DNA from: CAWDZK01 sp963726615
GTDB taxonomy: Bacteria; Actinomycetota; Actinomycetes; JACCUZ01
Length of the DNA: 64,000 nt
Direction of reading: 5' to 3'
Assembly: GCA_963726615.1 (NCBI GenBank)
Contig: CAVSCX010000011.1
Location: forward strand, 744,001-808,000
Shown here: piece by piece, positions 50,117-59,263 of the stretch
Numbering within the stretch: the first letter of the stretch is position 1
Layout of the letters: the number at the start of each line of letters is the position of its first letter
The notes under the pieces: model-generated
The model's input: only the letters and a program-made list of their open reading frames with translations
The model's database searches: none
Told to the model about the DNA's origin: nothing
Translations under genes and position numbers: made by a program

Positions 50117-50902
50117 TCAGGCAGCGGGGGCGTGGCCGCCCTGGTCGTCCGAGGGAACCTCGGCCCCCGCCTCGGACTTCGCCGTCCCCTTGTCGGCCCT
50201 GTCGGTCTTGTCGGCCTTCTCGGCCTTGAGGCGGTCCTTGGCGACCTGCGCGTACACGTCGACGTACTCCTGGCCGGAGAGGTCCATCAGCTCGTACATG
50301 ATCTCGTCGGTGATGGAGCGCAGGACGAACCTGTCGTCCTCCAGGCCCTCGTAGCGGGAGAAGTCCAGCGGCTTGCCGATGTTGATGCCGACCCGGATGC
50401 CGAGGGTCGGGCGCTTGCGTCCGGGCGGCTGGATCTTCTCGGTGTCGATCATGGCCACCGGCAGGACGGGTACGGCGGCCTCCAGCGCCATCCGGCCCAC
50501 GCCGGTCTTGCCGCGGTAGAGCCGGCCGTCGGGCGAGCGGGTGCCCTCGGGGTAGATGCCGAGCAGCTCACCGCGGCGGAGGACCTTCAACCCGGCGTTC
50601 AGGGCTGCCTCGGACGCCTTCCCGCCGGTGCGGTCCACCGGGAGCTGCCCGACGCCGCGGAAGAAGCCTGCGGTGAGCCGACCCTTGAGGCCGCTCCCGG
50701 TGAAGTAGTCGGCCTTGGCCAGGAAGGTGACCCGGCGGTCGACCACGAGCGGCAGGAAGATCGAGTCCGAGAACGAGAGGTGGTTGCTCGCGAGGATGGC
50801 GCCGCCGTCCTCCGGCACGTTCTCCAGCCCGATGACGTACGGCCGGAAGATCAGCCTCAGGACCGGGCCCAGCACCACGCGCTTGAGGAACCAGTAGAAC
50901 AC
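50117..50902 (-). CDS. plsC: 1-acyl-sn-glycerol-3-phosphate acyltransferase
   Basis: 261 residues from the GTG at 50902, chosen for AGGAGGAGG nine bases upstream. PlsC motif I NHLSFSD (HX4D), motif II around VTFLAKADYF, motif III GIYPEGTRSPDGRLYRGKTG and motif IV VPVLPVAMIDT. It acylates lysophosphatidic acid at the inner membrane face. A Lys/Asp-rich C-terminal tail follows the domain. It corresponds in gene order to M. tuberculosis Rv2182c. Confidence 0.9.
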   Translation of the reverse strand: MFYWFLKRVVLGPVLRLIFRPYVIGLENVPEDGGAILASNHLSFSDSIFLPLVVDRRVTFLAKADYFTGSGLKGRLTAGFFRGVGQLPVDRTGGKASEAALNAGLKVLRRGELLGIYPEGTRSPDGRLYRGKTGVGRMALEAAVPVLPVAMIDTEKIQPPGRKRPTLGIRVGINIGKPLDFSRYEGLEDDRFVLRSITDEIMYELMDLSGQEYVDVYAQVAKDRLKAEKADKTDRADKGTAKSEAGAEVPSDDQGGHAPAA

Positions 50903-51060
50903 TCGTGCTGCCTCCTCCTGCGAGCGTGCGACCGACCCGGCGCCGGGAGCGGCTGGTGCAGCGTGAACGTCCGCCCGTCCCGTCCCGTGCCCCGCGAACA
51001 CTAGGGCACGCTCCCGGGGTCGTGCGACGATGCCGCCATGCTTCCGACGCAGGTGCCGTC

Positions 51061-51825
51061 ATGCCGCTGATGCCCGGGGCCGAGCCGTTCTCCCACGACG
51101 GCGGGCGCACCGGTGCCCTCCTGGTGCACGGGTTCACCGGGACCCCGCAGGGCATGCGCGACTGGGGCCGGCACCTGGCCGAGGCCGGCCTGAGCGTCGA
51201 GGTGCCCCGGCTGCCCGGGCACGGGACCACGGTCGCGGAGGCGAACCTCACCCGCTGGGAGGACTGGTACGCCGAGGTCGAGCGGCAGCTGGCCAGGCTC
51301 CGCGAGCGCTGCGACGACGTCTTCGTCATGGGTCTGTCGATGGGCGGCACCCTGTCGATCCGGCTGGCCGAGGAGCACGGCGACGAGATCGCGGGGCTGG
51401 TCCTGGTGAACCCGAGCCTGCTCACCAGGCGCCCGGACCGGTTCCTGCTGCCCGCCCTCCGGCTGGTGAAGAACACCTGGTCCGCCATCGGCGACGACAT
51501 CAAGAAGGAGGGGCAGACCGAGCTGGCCTACGACCGGCTTCCCGTGAAGGCGGCCTACCAGCTCAGCCGGCTGTGGGTCACGACGCGGGCCGACCTGGGC
51601 AAGGTCACCCAGCCGCTGCTCGTGCTCCGCTCCACCGAGGACCACGTCGTGGAGCCGGACAGCGCCCGGCTGCTGCTCTCGAAGGTCGCCTCGACCGACG
51701 TCCGCGAGGTGCTGCTGGAGAACAGCTACCACGTGGCCACCCTCGACAACGACGCCCCGCTGATCTTCGACGCCAGCCTGGACTTCGTGCGGCGTCTCGC
51801 GACCAGCGGCCAGTCGGCCACCTGA
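51061..51825 (+). CDS. Alpha/beta-hydrolase (monoacylglycerol lipase/carboxylesterase type)
   Basis: 254 residues. The oxyanion region LLVHGFTGTPQGM and nucleophile elbow GLSMGG (Ser), then the C-terminal EDHVVEP (Asp) and NSYHVATLDND (His), complete a catalytic triad in an Est30-like carboxylesterase arrangement. It is cytosolic and divergent from plsC. It is followed after 4 bp by a hypothetical membrane protein, so probably co-transcribed. The substrate is a short or medium acyl ester; exact specificity unknown. Confidence 0.87.
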   Translation: MPLMPGAEPFSHDGGRTGALLVHGFTGTPQGMRDWGRHLAEAGLSVEVPRLPGHGTTVAEANLTRWEDWYAEVERQLARLRERCDDVFVMGLSMGGTLSIRLAEEHGDEIAGLVLVNPSLLTRRPDRFLLPALRLVKNTWSAIGDDIKKEGQTELAYDRLPVKAAYQLSRLWVTTRADLGKVTQPLLVLRSTEDHVVEPDSARLLLSKVASTDVREVLLENSYHVATLDNDAPLIFDASLDFVRRLATSGQSAT

Positions 51826-51829
51826 CGGC

Positions 51830-52543
51830 ATGAACGCCGTGCCCCCCCGCCGCGACAACGGCCTGCGCGCGCCGTCGTACGTCCGGCTGGACGACGTGCA
51901 GACGCACCTGGTCGACGAGCTGATGTCCCGGCTGCGGGACGCCGGGGTGGCGGCCTACAGCGCGCCGACCCTCGGCCGCCAGGGGCCGTACGGCGAGACG
52001 GTGCCGCACGTCGGGCCCAGCGACTCGGTCTACGTCGACACGACCCACCGGGAGCGGGCCCGGGCGGTCACCGACGAGTACCTGCGCGAGGTCAACGACG
52101 ACATCGCCTGGTCGGACATCGTCGCGGGCTTCGACCGCGCGAGCGAGGACGCCGTGCCGCGCTGGCCGGTGTCGGAGGACGTCGGCGACGAGGACCGGCC
52201 GTCGACGCCCGCCGACCGGCCCGGCCCGACCATCGGCTTCGAGGTCCTGCGCGACCGGGTGGAGGCCCCGCGGCCGCCGCGGACCGAGGACCCGGACGAC
52301 CACTACCGGCCGCCGCCGCCACCGCCGCTGCCCCAGATCGACCGCGTCGCCCGGTTCGCCTGGGCCGGCGCGCTGGGCGGCCCCCTGCTGCTCGTCGTGG
52401 CTGCGGTCCTGGGGCTGCGCCTCGAGGGGTGGGTCGGCCTGCTGGCCATCGGAGGGTTCGTGGCAGGCTTCGTGACGCTCGTCGCCCGGATGAAGGAGCG
52501 TCCACCCACGGACTCCGGCCCGGACGACGGCGCCGTCGTCTGA
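51830..52543 (+). CDS. Hypothetical protein with C-terminal membrane helices
   Basis: 237 residues. The N-terminal soluble part (about 1-165) begins PSYVRLDDVQTHLVDELMSRLRDAGVAAYSAP; then come an acidic and poly-Pro stretch (PPPPPPLP) and two C-terminal membrane helices (about 175-220). It resembles actinobacterial DUF308-like membrane proteins found beside plsC/hydrolase genes. Function unknown. It is translationally close to the hydrolase and precedes the TIGR00300 gene by 24 bp. Confidence 0.75.
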   Translation: MNAVPPRRDNGLRAPSYVRLDDVQTHLVDELMSRLRDAGVAAYSAPTLGRQGPYGETVPHVGPSDSVYVDTTHRERARAVTDEYLREVNDDIAWSDIVAGFDRASEDAVPRWPVSEDVGDEDRPSTPADRPGPTIGFEVLRDRVEAPRPPRTEDPDDHYRPPPPPPLPQIDRVARFAWAGALGGPLLLVVAAVLGLRLEGWVGLLAIGGFVAGFVTLVARMKERPPTDSGPDDGAVV

Positions 52544-52567
52544 GCACCCAGCCCCGGAGGTAGCCCC

Positions 52568-53815
52568 GTGAGCAGCGAGACCGTCGAGGTACGCGGCCAC
52601 CTGATCGACTCGGGCGTCCTGTCCCGGGTGCTCGACGACATCCTGGAGTACGGCGGCGACTACACGATCGACAAGTTCGAGGTCGGCAAGACGCCGGCCG
52701 ACGAGTCGTACGCCCGGCTGACGGTGAAGTCCGACAACGACGACGACATCGCCCGCCTCGTCATGCGGATGCAGACGCACGGCGTGAACCCGACCGACCC
52801 GGGCGAAGCGGTGCTGCGCGAGGTCGAGACCGACGGTGTCTTCCCGGACGACTTCTACTCGACGACCAACCTCGAGACGGTGGTGCGCCTCGGCGGCCAC
52901 TGGGTCCCGGTCGAGAACCCGGAGATGGACTGCGGCATCGTCGTCGTCGGCGACCGCGCCCGCACCATCGCCGTCAGCGACATCCGCGCCGGCCAACAGC
53001 TGGTGTGCGGCGCCTCCGGGGTCAAGGTGGTGCCACTGCCGGCCATCGACCGCAGCACCGGCGGGTTCGAGTTCATGAACTCCGAGGTGTCCTCGGAGAA
53101 GCCGCAGGCGCTGCTGGTCCGGCAGATCGCGCAGCAGCTGCGCGACGTCAAGGCCGAGGGCAAGAAGGTGCTGTGGGTCGGCGGCCCGGCGGTCGTGCAC
53201 ACCGGAGCCGCCCCGGCGATGGTCGCGCTGGTCGAGGCCGGCTACGTCGATGTGCTGTTCGCCGGCAACGCGCTGGCCACCCACGACATCGAGGCGTCGC
53301 TGTACGGCACGTCGCTCGGCGTCGACCTCAAGCAGGGCCGCGGCGTCGAGCACGGCCACGAGCACCACATCCGGGCCATCAACCAGATCCGCAAGGCGGG
53401 CTCCATCGCGGCAGCGGTCGAGAGCGGCGTGCTCACCAGCGGCGTCATGCACTCGCTGGTCAAGCACGGCAAGGACTTCGTGCTGGTCGGCTCCGTACGC
53501 GACGACGGGCCGCTGCCGGACGTCTACACCGACGTCATCGAAGGCCAGCGGGCGATGCGTGGCGGCCTCAAGGACGTGGGCTACGCCATCATGGTCGCGA
53601 CGATGCTGCACTCGGTGGCCACCGGCAACATCCTCCCCGCGTCGATCCCGCTGGTGTGCGTCGACATCAACCCGGCCACGGTGACGAAACTGGCCGACCG
53701 AGGCTCCGCTCAGGCACGCGGCATCGTCACCGACATCGGGCTGTTCCTCGAGCAGCTCGCGCTCGAGCTCGCCCCGGCCTACCGCGAGGGCGAGCGTCCC
53801 GGCGAGGACGTCTGA
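52568..53815 (+). CDS. TIGR00300 family (LOR/SDH, ornithine-cyclodeaminase-like) protein
   Basis: 415 residues starting at GTG with CGGAGG upstream. The N-terminal LOR/SDH-type domain (VEVRGHLIDSGVLSRVLDDILEYGGDYTIDKFEVGK) and the central GIVVVGDRARTIAVSDIRAGQQLVCG, then the Rossmann-like KKVLWVGGPAVVHTGAAPAMVALVEAGYVDVLFAGNALATHDIE match the TIGR00300 family, whose archaeal and cyanobacterial members act as ornithine cyclodeaminases or arginine-handling enzymes. The family is more typical of archaea and cyanobacteria. No arginine or proline gene is adjacent, so the in vivo role is open. Confidence 0.85.
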   Translation: MSSETVEVRGHLIDSGVLSRVLDDILEYGGDYTIDKFEVGKTPADESYARLTVKSDNDDDIARLVMRMQTHGVNPTDPGEAVLREVETDGVFPDDFYSTTNLETVVRLGGHWVPVENPEMDCGIVVVGDRARTIAVSDIRAGQQLVCGASGVKVVPLPAIDRSTGGFEFMNSEVSSEKPQALLVRQIAQQLRDVKAEGKKVLWVGGPAVVHTGAAPAMVALVEAGYVDVLFAGNALATHDIEASLYGTSLGVDLKQGRGVEHGHEHHIRAINQIRKAGSIAAAVESGVLTSGVMHSLVKHGKDFVLVGSVRDDGPLPDVYTDVIEGQRAMRGGLKDVGYAIMVATMLHSVATGNILPASIPLVCVDINPATVTKLADRGSAQARGIVTDIGLFLEQLALELAPAYREGERPGEDV

Positions 53816-53898
53816 CCGGACGCGAACCGCCGACCCCGCACCTGCGTCCTCGACGAAGGTCGCGGCGCCTGCCCGGTGCCGCGGAAGGGGAGGCAGTC

Positions 53899-55386
53899 AT
53901 GTCACCACGAACACGCGCACGCCCGTCCCTGCACCACGCCGTACGCCCGGTCCGCGGGCTGGCAGCCGCAGCCGCTGTCGCCGTCGTCCTGCCGCTCGCC
54001 GCCGCAGCGCCGGCCGCCGCCGCGCCGCCGGCCAACGACGCACGCGCGGCGGCGCAGGTCATCTCGTCCCTGCCCGCCACGATCCAGGGCACGACAGTGG
54101 ACGCGTCGGTGGAGCCGGACGAGCCGTTCGGCTGCACCAGCGTCAAGAACTCGGTCTGGTACTCGTTCACGCCGACTCGGTCCCGGTCGATCCTGCTGGC
54201 CCTCGACGCGGCCGGCGACATGGACGCGTCCGTCGACGTGGTCACGCGGGTCCGGTCCCAGTTCTCGACGGCAGGCTGTTCGATCACCGGCCCGAAGGGC
54301 GACGCGACCCTCGACCTGGACGTCACCGCCGGGACCCAGTACCTGATCAGGGTGGCGGCGCTCGCCAACTCGGTGGTCGACGCGTTCACCCTGCGCGTGG
54401 TCGCGCCGGACGACCCGGCCACAGCCCCGGGGCAGCGACTGCCGAGCACCGGTGTCGCCTCGTCGGTGCAGCGCTTCGCCAACCAGGACGACGCCTGGTA
54501 CGCCGACCTCGTCCGCGGCCGGACCTACCGGCTGAACTTCGTCACGGTCGGCGACTCGTGCGCGACCGTCGCGCTGTTCCCGGCCGGCACGAAGAGCTTC
54601 GGCTCCTCCGCGCCCCTGCGGCGCCGCTCGTGTGACGCGCACATGGTCTTCGTCGCCGACCGCGACGGGCGCTACCCGATCCTCGTCAACGCCCCGCGCT
54701 CGAGCCGCGAGGTCCTGAAGTACCGCCTCCGGGTCGGCCCCGCACTGGCCGACGACACCGCGCCCGGTGTCCGGCTCCTCGCAGACCAGGACGTCCGCGG
54801 CCGCCTGCGCGGCAGTGAGCTGGACGCCCTCGACCTGTACCGGTTCGGCGTCGCGCACCGCAGCGACATGCGGGTCCGGCTCGCCACCCGGAAGGGGTTC
54901 GAGGTCAGGCTGCTGTCCGCAGGGGGCCGCGTGCTCGCCCTCGGGTCGCACCGGCTCGACGCCCGGCTGGCCCGGGGTCGCTACTTCGTCGCCGTCTCGT
55001 CCGTCGACGGGGCCGACGGCACGTATGTCCTGCGTCGCCACGCCCGGACCATCACCACGGCCCGGGCCGTCGTCAACGGCCGGCGCAGCACGGCAGTCGG
55101 CTCCGGACGCACAGTCAGCCTGGCGGTGCGGGTCCGGCCCGCGGTCGACGGCCCGGTCACCCTCGTCGTCCAGCGGTTCGACCCGATCGACGGCTGGTTG
55201 TTCGCGGCCCGCTTCCACCCCCAGGCGTCGAACGGGCTGGCCCGGACGGCCTGGACCCCGCCGGCGCTCGGCCGCTACCGGGTCACGGGGAGGTTCGACG
55301 GCACCTTCCGCGCGAGCCCGTCGGACGGTGGCACCGCGTCCTTCGCGGTCGTGGAGCCGCTCGCGTTCACGGCACTCGCACGGTGA
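53899..55386 (+). CDS. Large secreted protein with PPC-like beta domains
   Basis: 495 residues; the ATG has GGGGAGG upstream. Twin-Arg-poor Sec signal peptide (about 1-43, ending AAPAAAAPP). The mature region begins ANDARAAAQVISSLPATIQGTTVDASVEPDEP, the usual start of bacterial pre-peptidase C-like domains; two such beta domains are followed by a C-terminal Ig-like or beta domain (VRPAVDGPVTLVVQRFDPIDGW). No protease domain is present, so it is a stand-alone extracellular protein of unknown role. Its 3' end overlaps the convergent EEP gene by 20 bp. Confidence 0.78.
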   Translation: MSPRTRARPSLHHAVRPVRGLAAAAAVAVVLPLAAAAPAAAAPPANDARAAAQVISSLPATIQGTTVDASVEPDEPFGCTSVKNSVWYSFTPTRSRSILLALDAAGDMDASVDVVTRVRSQFSTAGCSITGPKGDATLDLDVTAGTQYLIRVAALANSVVDAFTLRVVAPDDPATAPGQRLPSTGVASSVQRFANQDDAWYADLVRGRTYRLNFVTVGDSCATVALFPAGTKSFGSSAPLRRRSCDAHMVFVADRDGRYPILVNAPRSSREVLKYRLRVGPALADDTAPGVRLLADQDVRGRLRGSELDALDLYRFGVAHRSDMRVRLATRKGFEVRLLSAGGRVLALGSHRLDARLARGRYFVAVSSVDGADGTYVLRRHARTITTARAVVNGRRSTAVGSGRTVSLAVRVRPAVDGPVTLVVQRFDPIDGWLFAARFHPQASNGLARTAWTPPALGRYRVTGRFDGTFRASPSDGGTASFAVVEPLAFTALAR

Positions 55387-56044
55387 CCAGCACCGGGCGG
55401 TGGTCGCTGCCGGCCACCGCCCGGCGGTCGTCCACGACGTCGTACCCGACGACCTCGACGTGCCGGGTGGCGAAGGCGCCGTCGATGCGACGGTCCGGCC
55501 GGGCGGCGGGGAACGTGTGCCCGCTGTCCGGCCCGAGGTCGCGCAGGCCCTGCTCGCCGAGGTAGGTCCACGCGGCGCGGCCGGGACGCTCGTTGAGGTC
55601 TCCCGCGGCGAAGGCGTGCTCGGCGCCGGCGGCCCGCAGCACCTGCACCCCCCGGCGGACCTGGTGCAGCCGCTGGGTCTCCGGCAGCGGCAGGTGCAGG
55701 CTGGCGACCGCCAGCCGGGCACCGGACTTGCGTACGACGGCCGCCGCGACCCCGCGGTCCGGCCAGCCGACCCGGTAGTGGGACAGCGCCAGCTCGGCGG
55801 AGCGCTCCACGTCGACCCGCAGGTGCGCCAGCAGCGCGGTGCCGCCGGTCGTCCCGCCGCCCGCGACGTACAGCAGCCCGCACTCGCGGGCCAGCCGGGC
55901 GCAGCGCGCGCGCCAGCGGAGGGTCTTCGGCGCCTCCTGCACGCACATCACGTCCGGGTCGAGGTCGCGCACCAGCGACGTGAGCGCCACGGTGTCGTCC
56001 TTCAGCCCGTGCACGTTCCACGACAGCACCCGCAGCTCCGGCAT
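55367..56044 (-). CDS. Endonuclease/exonuclease/phosphatase (EEP) family protein
   Basis: 225 residues. EEP active-site motifs are all visible: LSWNVHGL (Asn), VQEAPK (Glu), HLPLPET, AGDLNERPG (Asp-x-Asn), RIDGAFA and GSDHRPV (Asp-His). No signal peptide, so cytosolic. The substrate (DNA, phospholipid head group or nucleotide) cannot be decided. It has a leaderless -10 element 7 nt before the ATG. Confidence 0.87.
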   Translation of the reverse strand: MPELRVLSWNVHGLKDDTVALTSLVRDLDPDVMCVQEAPKTLRWRARCARLARECGLLYVAGGGTTGGTALLAHLRVDVERSAELALSHYRVGWPDRGVAAAVVRKSGARLAVASLHLPLPETQRLHQVRRGVQVLRAAGAEHAFAAGDLNERPGRAAWTYLGEQGLRDLGPDSGHTFPAARPDRRIDGAFATRHVEVVGYDVVDDRRAVAGSDHRPVLVTVRVP

Positions 56045-56051
56045 GCGGAGG

Positions 56052-56057
56052 ACCCTA
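56052..56057 (-). promoter_or_regulatory. -10 element, leaderless promoter of the EEP gene
   Basis: TAGGGT (reverse strand) ends 7 nt before the EEP ATG at 56044. Confidence 0.55.
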
Positions 56058-56074
56058 CGGCGAGGGCGGAGCGG

Positions 56075-57353
56075 CTACTGCAGCAGCCGCACGTCGATCG
56101 GCCCCGGCACCGAAGCCGCTCCCGACGACGTCACCTGCACGGTGCTGTCCCGTGCGACGGTCAAGCTCGTCGACAGCCGTTCGCGCGCCCACGAACAACT
56201 GCGCCGAGGTGCCGAGCTGCACCGTGGCCTGCCGGGCGTACAAGGAGCCCGAGACGCTGACAGATGCCGTTGATGATCGAACCTGTTGCGGCGTGATGGC
56301 CGGGTCGGCCACGATGCTGAAGCGGCGAGGCAGTGGCGCCGCTGAGTCGTCACGTCACCGCCGTGGTCAACTCTGAAGCGGGCGCCATTGCCGCGGCCCG
56401 GGGCACAGTTGCGGCGTGTGGTTGCCGCAGACCAAGTAGAGCGTTGCGGACACGCTGGACAGAGAGCCCGTGGAGAACGCACCCGGAGTCGGCGAGTCGA
56501 CCATGATGTGCCACTCGCGCTGACACGGCCCGCGACGTCGATGGTTCGGTACGACCCCTCGGGCGAGTGTGGGCGACTGCCCGGTCCGGTCCCGCACGTG
56601 ACGGTTACGTCAGGAGCCGGCGCCGGGAACGCGGGGGAGCAGCGACCCGGCGAACGGGTCGCGAGGGCGGGCTGCCGACCAGCGGGTCAGGGGTGTACGG
56701 ACCGGTGGCCGGGTTCGGAGTCGAGGCGAAAGTGATCACCCCGCCGTCCTGCACGTCGAGGAAGCCGTTGTCGGACCCGCCGGTGCGGACCCGGCCGGTG
56801 GCCGCCGCGAACGAGTCGCCGCCGCGGAGGGTGACCGGGCCGCGGGTGTCCAGCCCGGACAGGACGCACAGCCCGCAGCCGGGAACAGGTTCGCGGCGGA
56901 CCTGCGCCTGGGCACGACCGCTGACCTGGATGCCGTCGTAGCCGAAGATGGCGCCCAGCCCGACGACGGACTTCCTCGGCGGAAGCACGACCTGCACCTT
57001 GTCGGCGCTGGTCGCGAAGTCGTGGAACTGGATGCAGGTGGAGCTGACGGTGCTCCACCCGGGCGGCACGGTCGCTGAACAGCCCGCCCAGTCGCCGTTG
57101 GAGGTGCCGAAGTTGTCGCTGGCGTAGCTCGACGCACCGCGACGTCGGCCTCGGCCAAAGTGCCGCCGTCCGCCAGCCTGCTCGCGCCGGCCAGCGAGGA
57201 CGCGTCGGCGGTGTCCTGTGCGAGCGCACGCAGGTTGCGGGCGTCGCCGAGGTCGACCACGATCGCCGCGAACCCGAACATGGCAATGGCGAACGCCGCG
57301 ACCAGGATGGCGATGGCACCCTCGTCGCGTCGGGCCGACGCTAGACGCACCAC
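56075..57353 (-). pseudogene. TadG-like pilus-assembly protein, frameshifted
   Basis: The reading frame starts well: a GTG at 57353, RRDEGAIAILVAAFAIAMFGFAAIVVDLGDARNLRALAQDTADASSLAGA, typical of Flp-pilus TadG-like pseudo-pilins. Near 57130 the coding signal jumps frame (continuing SYASDNFGTSNGDWAGCSATVPPGWST...). Near 56600 it jumps again (EWHIMVDSPTPGAFSTGS ... LYLVCGN), then after a stop near 56367 it resumes (FSIVADPAITPQQ) and near 56190 shifts to LSTSLTVARDSTVQVTSSG up to the stop at 56075. At least three frameshifts in 1.3 kb indicate a decayed gene or a poor-quality stretch; local GC is lower than in flanking genes. Confidence 0.75.
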
Positions 57354-57859
57354 GACCAGCCGCCCGGCGGGCCGGACGGGGTGGTGCCCGCGAGGCCGAC
57401 GCCGTTCGACGTCGGGGGGTCGTCCTGTTCTATCCGCATCCGCAGCGCGGTCTGGGTGGTGCCACCACCGGGCAGCGGCGAGAGCCCGGTGACGCCCTGG
57501 CCGGTGACCACCACGCAGACGAGCAGCGAGTCGCCCTGGTTCCAGCCGTCCGGCGCGGTCACCCGGGCGTACGTGTCACCGGCTGTCGCGCCCGTCTCCT
57601 TGACGGCGAGGCAAGCCAGCTTGCGCACCGTCGCCGATGGTCCGGAGGCGCTGAGCCCCGAGCAGTCGCCGGCGTCGTAGTTCTCCACCACGCCCTGTCT
57701 CGCAGCTTCGCGGACGCCGGAGCGGGCGCCCAGGGAGTTGGCGAAGTAGAGGCCGTAGTCGATGATCCCGAAGACGAGGATCAGGAGCACCGGCACGACC
57801 AGGGCGAACTCGAGCGCCGCCGCGCCGCTGTCGCGGCCGGGTCCCGGCTTCCTCGTCAT
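57341..57859 (-). CDS. TadE-family pilus assembly protein
   Basis: 172 residues from the ATG at 57859. TadE signature near the N-terminus: RDSGAAALEFALVVPVLLILVFGIIDYGLYFANSLGARSGVREAARQGV, one membrane helix, then an extracellular part with three Cys. It is a minor pseudo-pilin of the Flp/Tad system. The remaining tad genes are not in this window. It overlaps the start of the frameshifted TadG-like gene by 13 bp, so the two were one operon. Confidence 0.87.
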   Translation of the reverse strand: MTRKPGPGRDSGAAALEFALVVPVLLILVFGIIDYGLYFANSLGARSGVREAARQGVVENYDAGDCSGLSASGPSATVRKLACLAVKETGATAGDTYARVTAPDGWNQGDSLLVCVVVTGQGVTGLSPLPGGGTTQTALRMRIEQDDPPTSNGVGLAGTTPSGPPGGWSWCV

Positions 57860-58008
57860 GTCGTCCCGCCCCAAGGCTCCGCTCTCACCGCACCGCATGA
57901 CGGCAGGCGTGTCCACCGGCCGGTCTTTCGGCGTGTCCACTCTGCTGCATCGTCGCAGGTCCTGGGCGGGTTTAGCGAGATTGGCGGGGACCGCTCACCG
58001 GCAGCCTG

Positions 58009-58956
58009 TCACCGGAGCCGGGCCAGGTCGGCGGCCCCGACCAGGCCGGCGTCGTTGCCGAGCTGGGCCGAGAGGACCTGCGCGGTCGGGCGCCTCCCCC
58101 GGCCGGTGAGCAGCTCCTCGAACGCCGCCCGGGCGGGCGTCAGCACCAGGTCGCCGGCCTCGGAGACGCCGCCGCCGAGCACGAAGCACTCCGGGTCGAG
58201 CACCGCGGCGAGGTCGGCGAGGCCCTGGCCGAGCCAGTGCCCCAGGGCGTCGAAGGCCGCCTTGGCGACGACGTCCCCGCTGCGCGCGGCCTCGGTGACG
58301 TGCTCGCCGGAGATGCCCTCCGGTGTCCCGTCGCCGAGCCCGAGCAGGGTCTCCGCGTCCGCCCGTGACTCCGCCGCCCGCTCCCTGGCGTCGCGGACCA
58401 GCGCGCCGCCGCTCGCGTACTGCTCCCAGCAGCCCCGCTGCCCGCAGCCGCAGAGCCGGCCCCCCTCGACCATCTGGATGTGGCCGATCTCGGCGCCGAC
58501 GCCGTAGCCGCCCCGGTAGAGCTCACCGTCCACCACGATGCCGCCGCCGACACCGGTGCCGACGGTGACGCAGACGATGAAGCGCTGCCCGCGGCCGGCG
58601 CCGAACCGGGCCTCGCCCCACGCCGCGGCGTTGGCGTCGTTCTCCACCACCACCGGGAGCCCGACCCGCTGCTCGACCTCGGCGCGCAGCGGGCCGTCGC
58701 GCCAGCCGAGCAGGTTGGGCGCGAAGTAGACGACGGAGCGGGCCGCGTCGACGAAGCCCGCGATGCCGATGCCGACCGCCTCGACCTCGTGCCCGGCCCG
58801 CAGCGTCGCGATGACCGAGGTGATTGCCGACGTGGTCGCCTCGGCGTCGCGCGCCGGCGTGTCCACGCGGTGCTGGGCGAGGATCCTGCCGTCCTGGTCG
58901 ACGACGCCACCGGCGACCTTGGTCCCGCCGACGTCGACCCCGACCGTCAGGCTCAT
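58009..58956 (-). CDS. glk: ROK-family glucokinase
   Basis: 315 residues. ATP-binding start VGVDVGGTKVAGGVV, phosphate motif VTVGTGVGGGIV, catalytic ENDANAAAWGE, and the ROK zinc site GHIQMVEGGRLCGCGQRGCWEQYASG (His plus three Cys). No N-terminal helix-turn-helix, so it is a kinase rather than a repressor; GlkA-type glucose phosphorylation is the best guess. Its ATG overlaps the DUF5304 stop by 4 bp (ATGA), implying coupled expression. Confidence 0.9.
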   Translation of the reverse strand: MSLTVGVDVGGTKVAGGVVDQDGRILAQHRVDTPARDAEATTSAITSVIATLRAGHEVEAVGIGIAGFVDAARSVVYFAPNLLGWRDGPLRAEVEQRVGLPVVVENDANAAAWGEARFGAGRGQRFIVCVTVGTGVGGGIVVDGELYRGGYGVGAEIGHIQMVEGGRLCGCGQRGCWEQYASGGALVRDARERAAESRADAETLLGLGDGTPEGISGEHVTEAARSGDVVAKAAFDALGHWLGQGLADLAAVLDPECFVLGGGVSEAGDLVLTPARAAFEELLTGRGRRPTAQVLSAQLGNDAGLVGAADLARLR

Positions 58957-59258
58957 CGACGCCGGCTGGTGTCGAGCGCGCGCAGCGCGGCGCCCAACGA
59001 CGACACGGCGTCGGCCACGTGCTCGTACACCTCGGGGCTGACGTCGGACAGCGCGCGCCGGACCCGGCAGACCGGGCAGCCCTGGCACTCCGGCGGGGTC
59101 TCCTCGGCGGTGGCCTCGGCCCAGACGTCGTCCCGGCCGGCGGAACGCGATGACTGCGCCGACAGCCAGAGGTGCGCGACGTCGACGAGCTTCGCGGCCT
59201 CCTCGGCCATCGAGCCGTGCGGCGGGTGCCGGTCGTTCGACCGGGCGCTGTCGGTCAC
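58953..59258 (-). CDS. DUF5304-like small protein
   Basis: 101 residues, mostly helical, with a CQGCPVC cluster (three Cys, about 58-64). The pattern EEAAKLVDVAHLWLSAQ ... CQGCPVCRVRRALSDVSPEVYEHVADAVSSL is shared with DUF5304 proteins encoded beside the ROK glucokinase in Streptomyces and relatives. Function unknown; a metal-binding role is possible. It is 5 bp downstream of the SRPBCC gene on the same strand. Confidence 0.78.
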   Translation of the reverse strand: MTDSARSNDRHPPHGSMAEEAAKLVDVAHLWLSAQSSRSAGRDDVWAEATAEETPPECQGCPVCRVRRALSDVSPEVYEHVADAVSSLGAALRALDTSRRR

Positions 59259-59263
59259 CGTCG

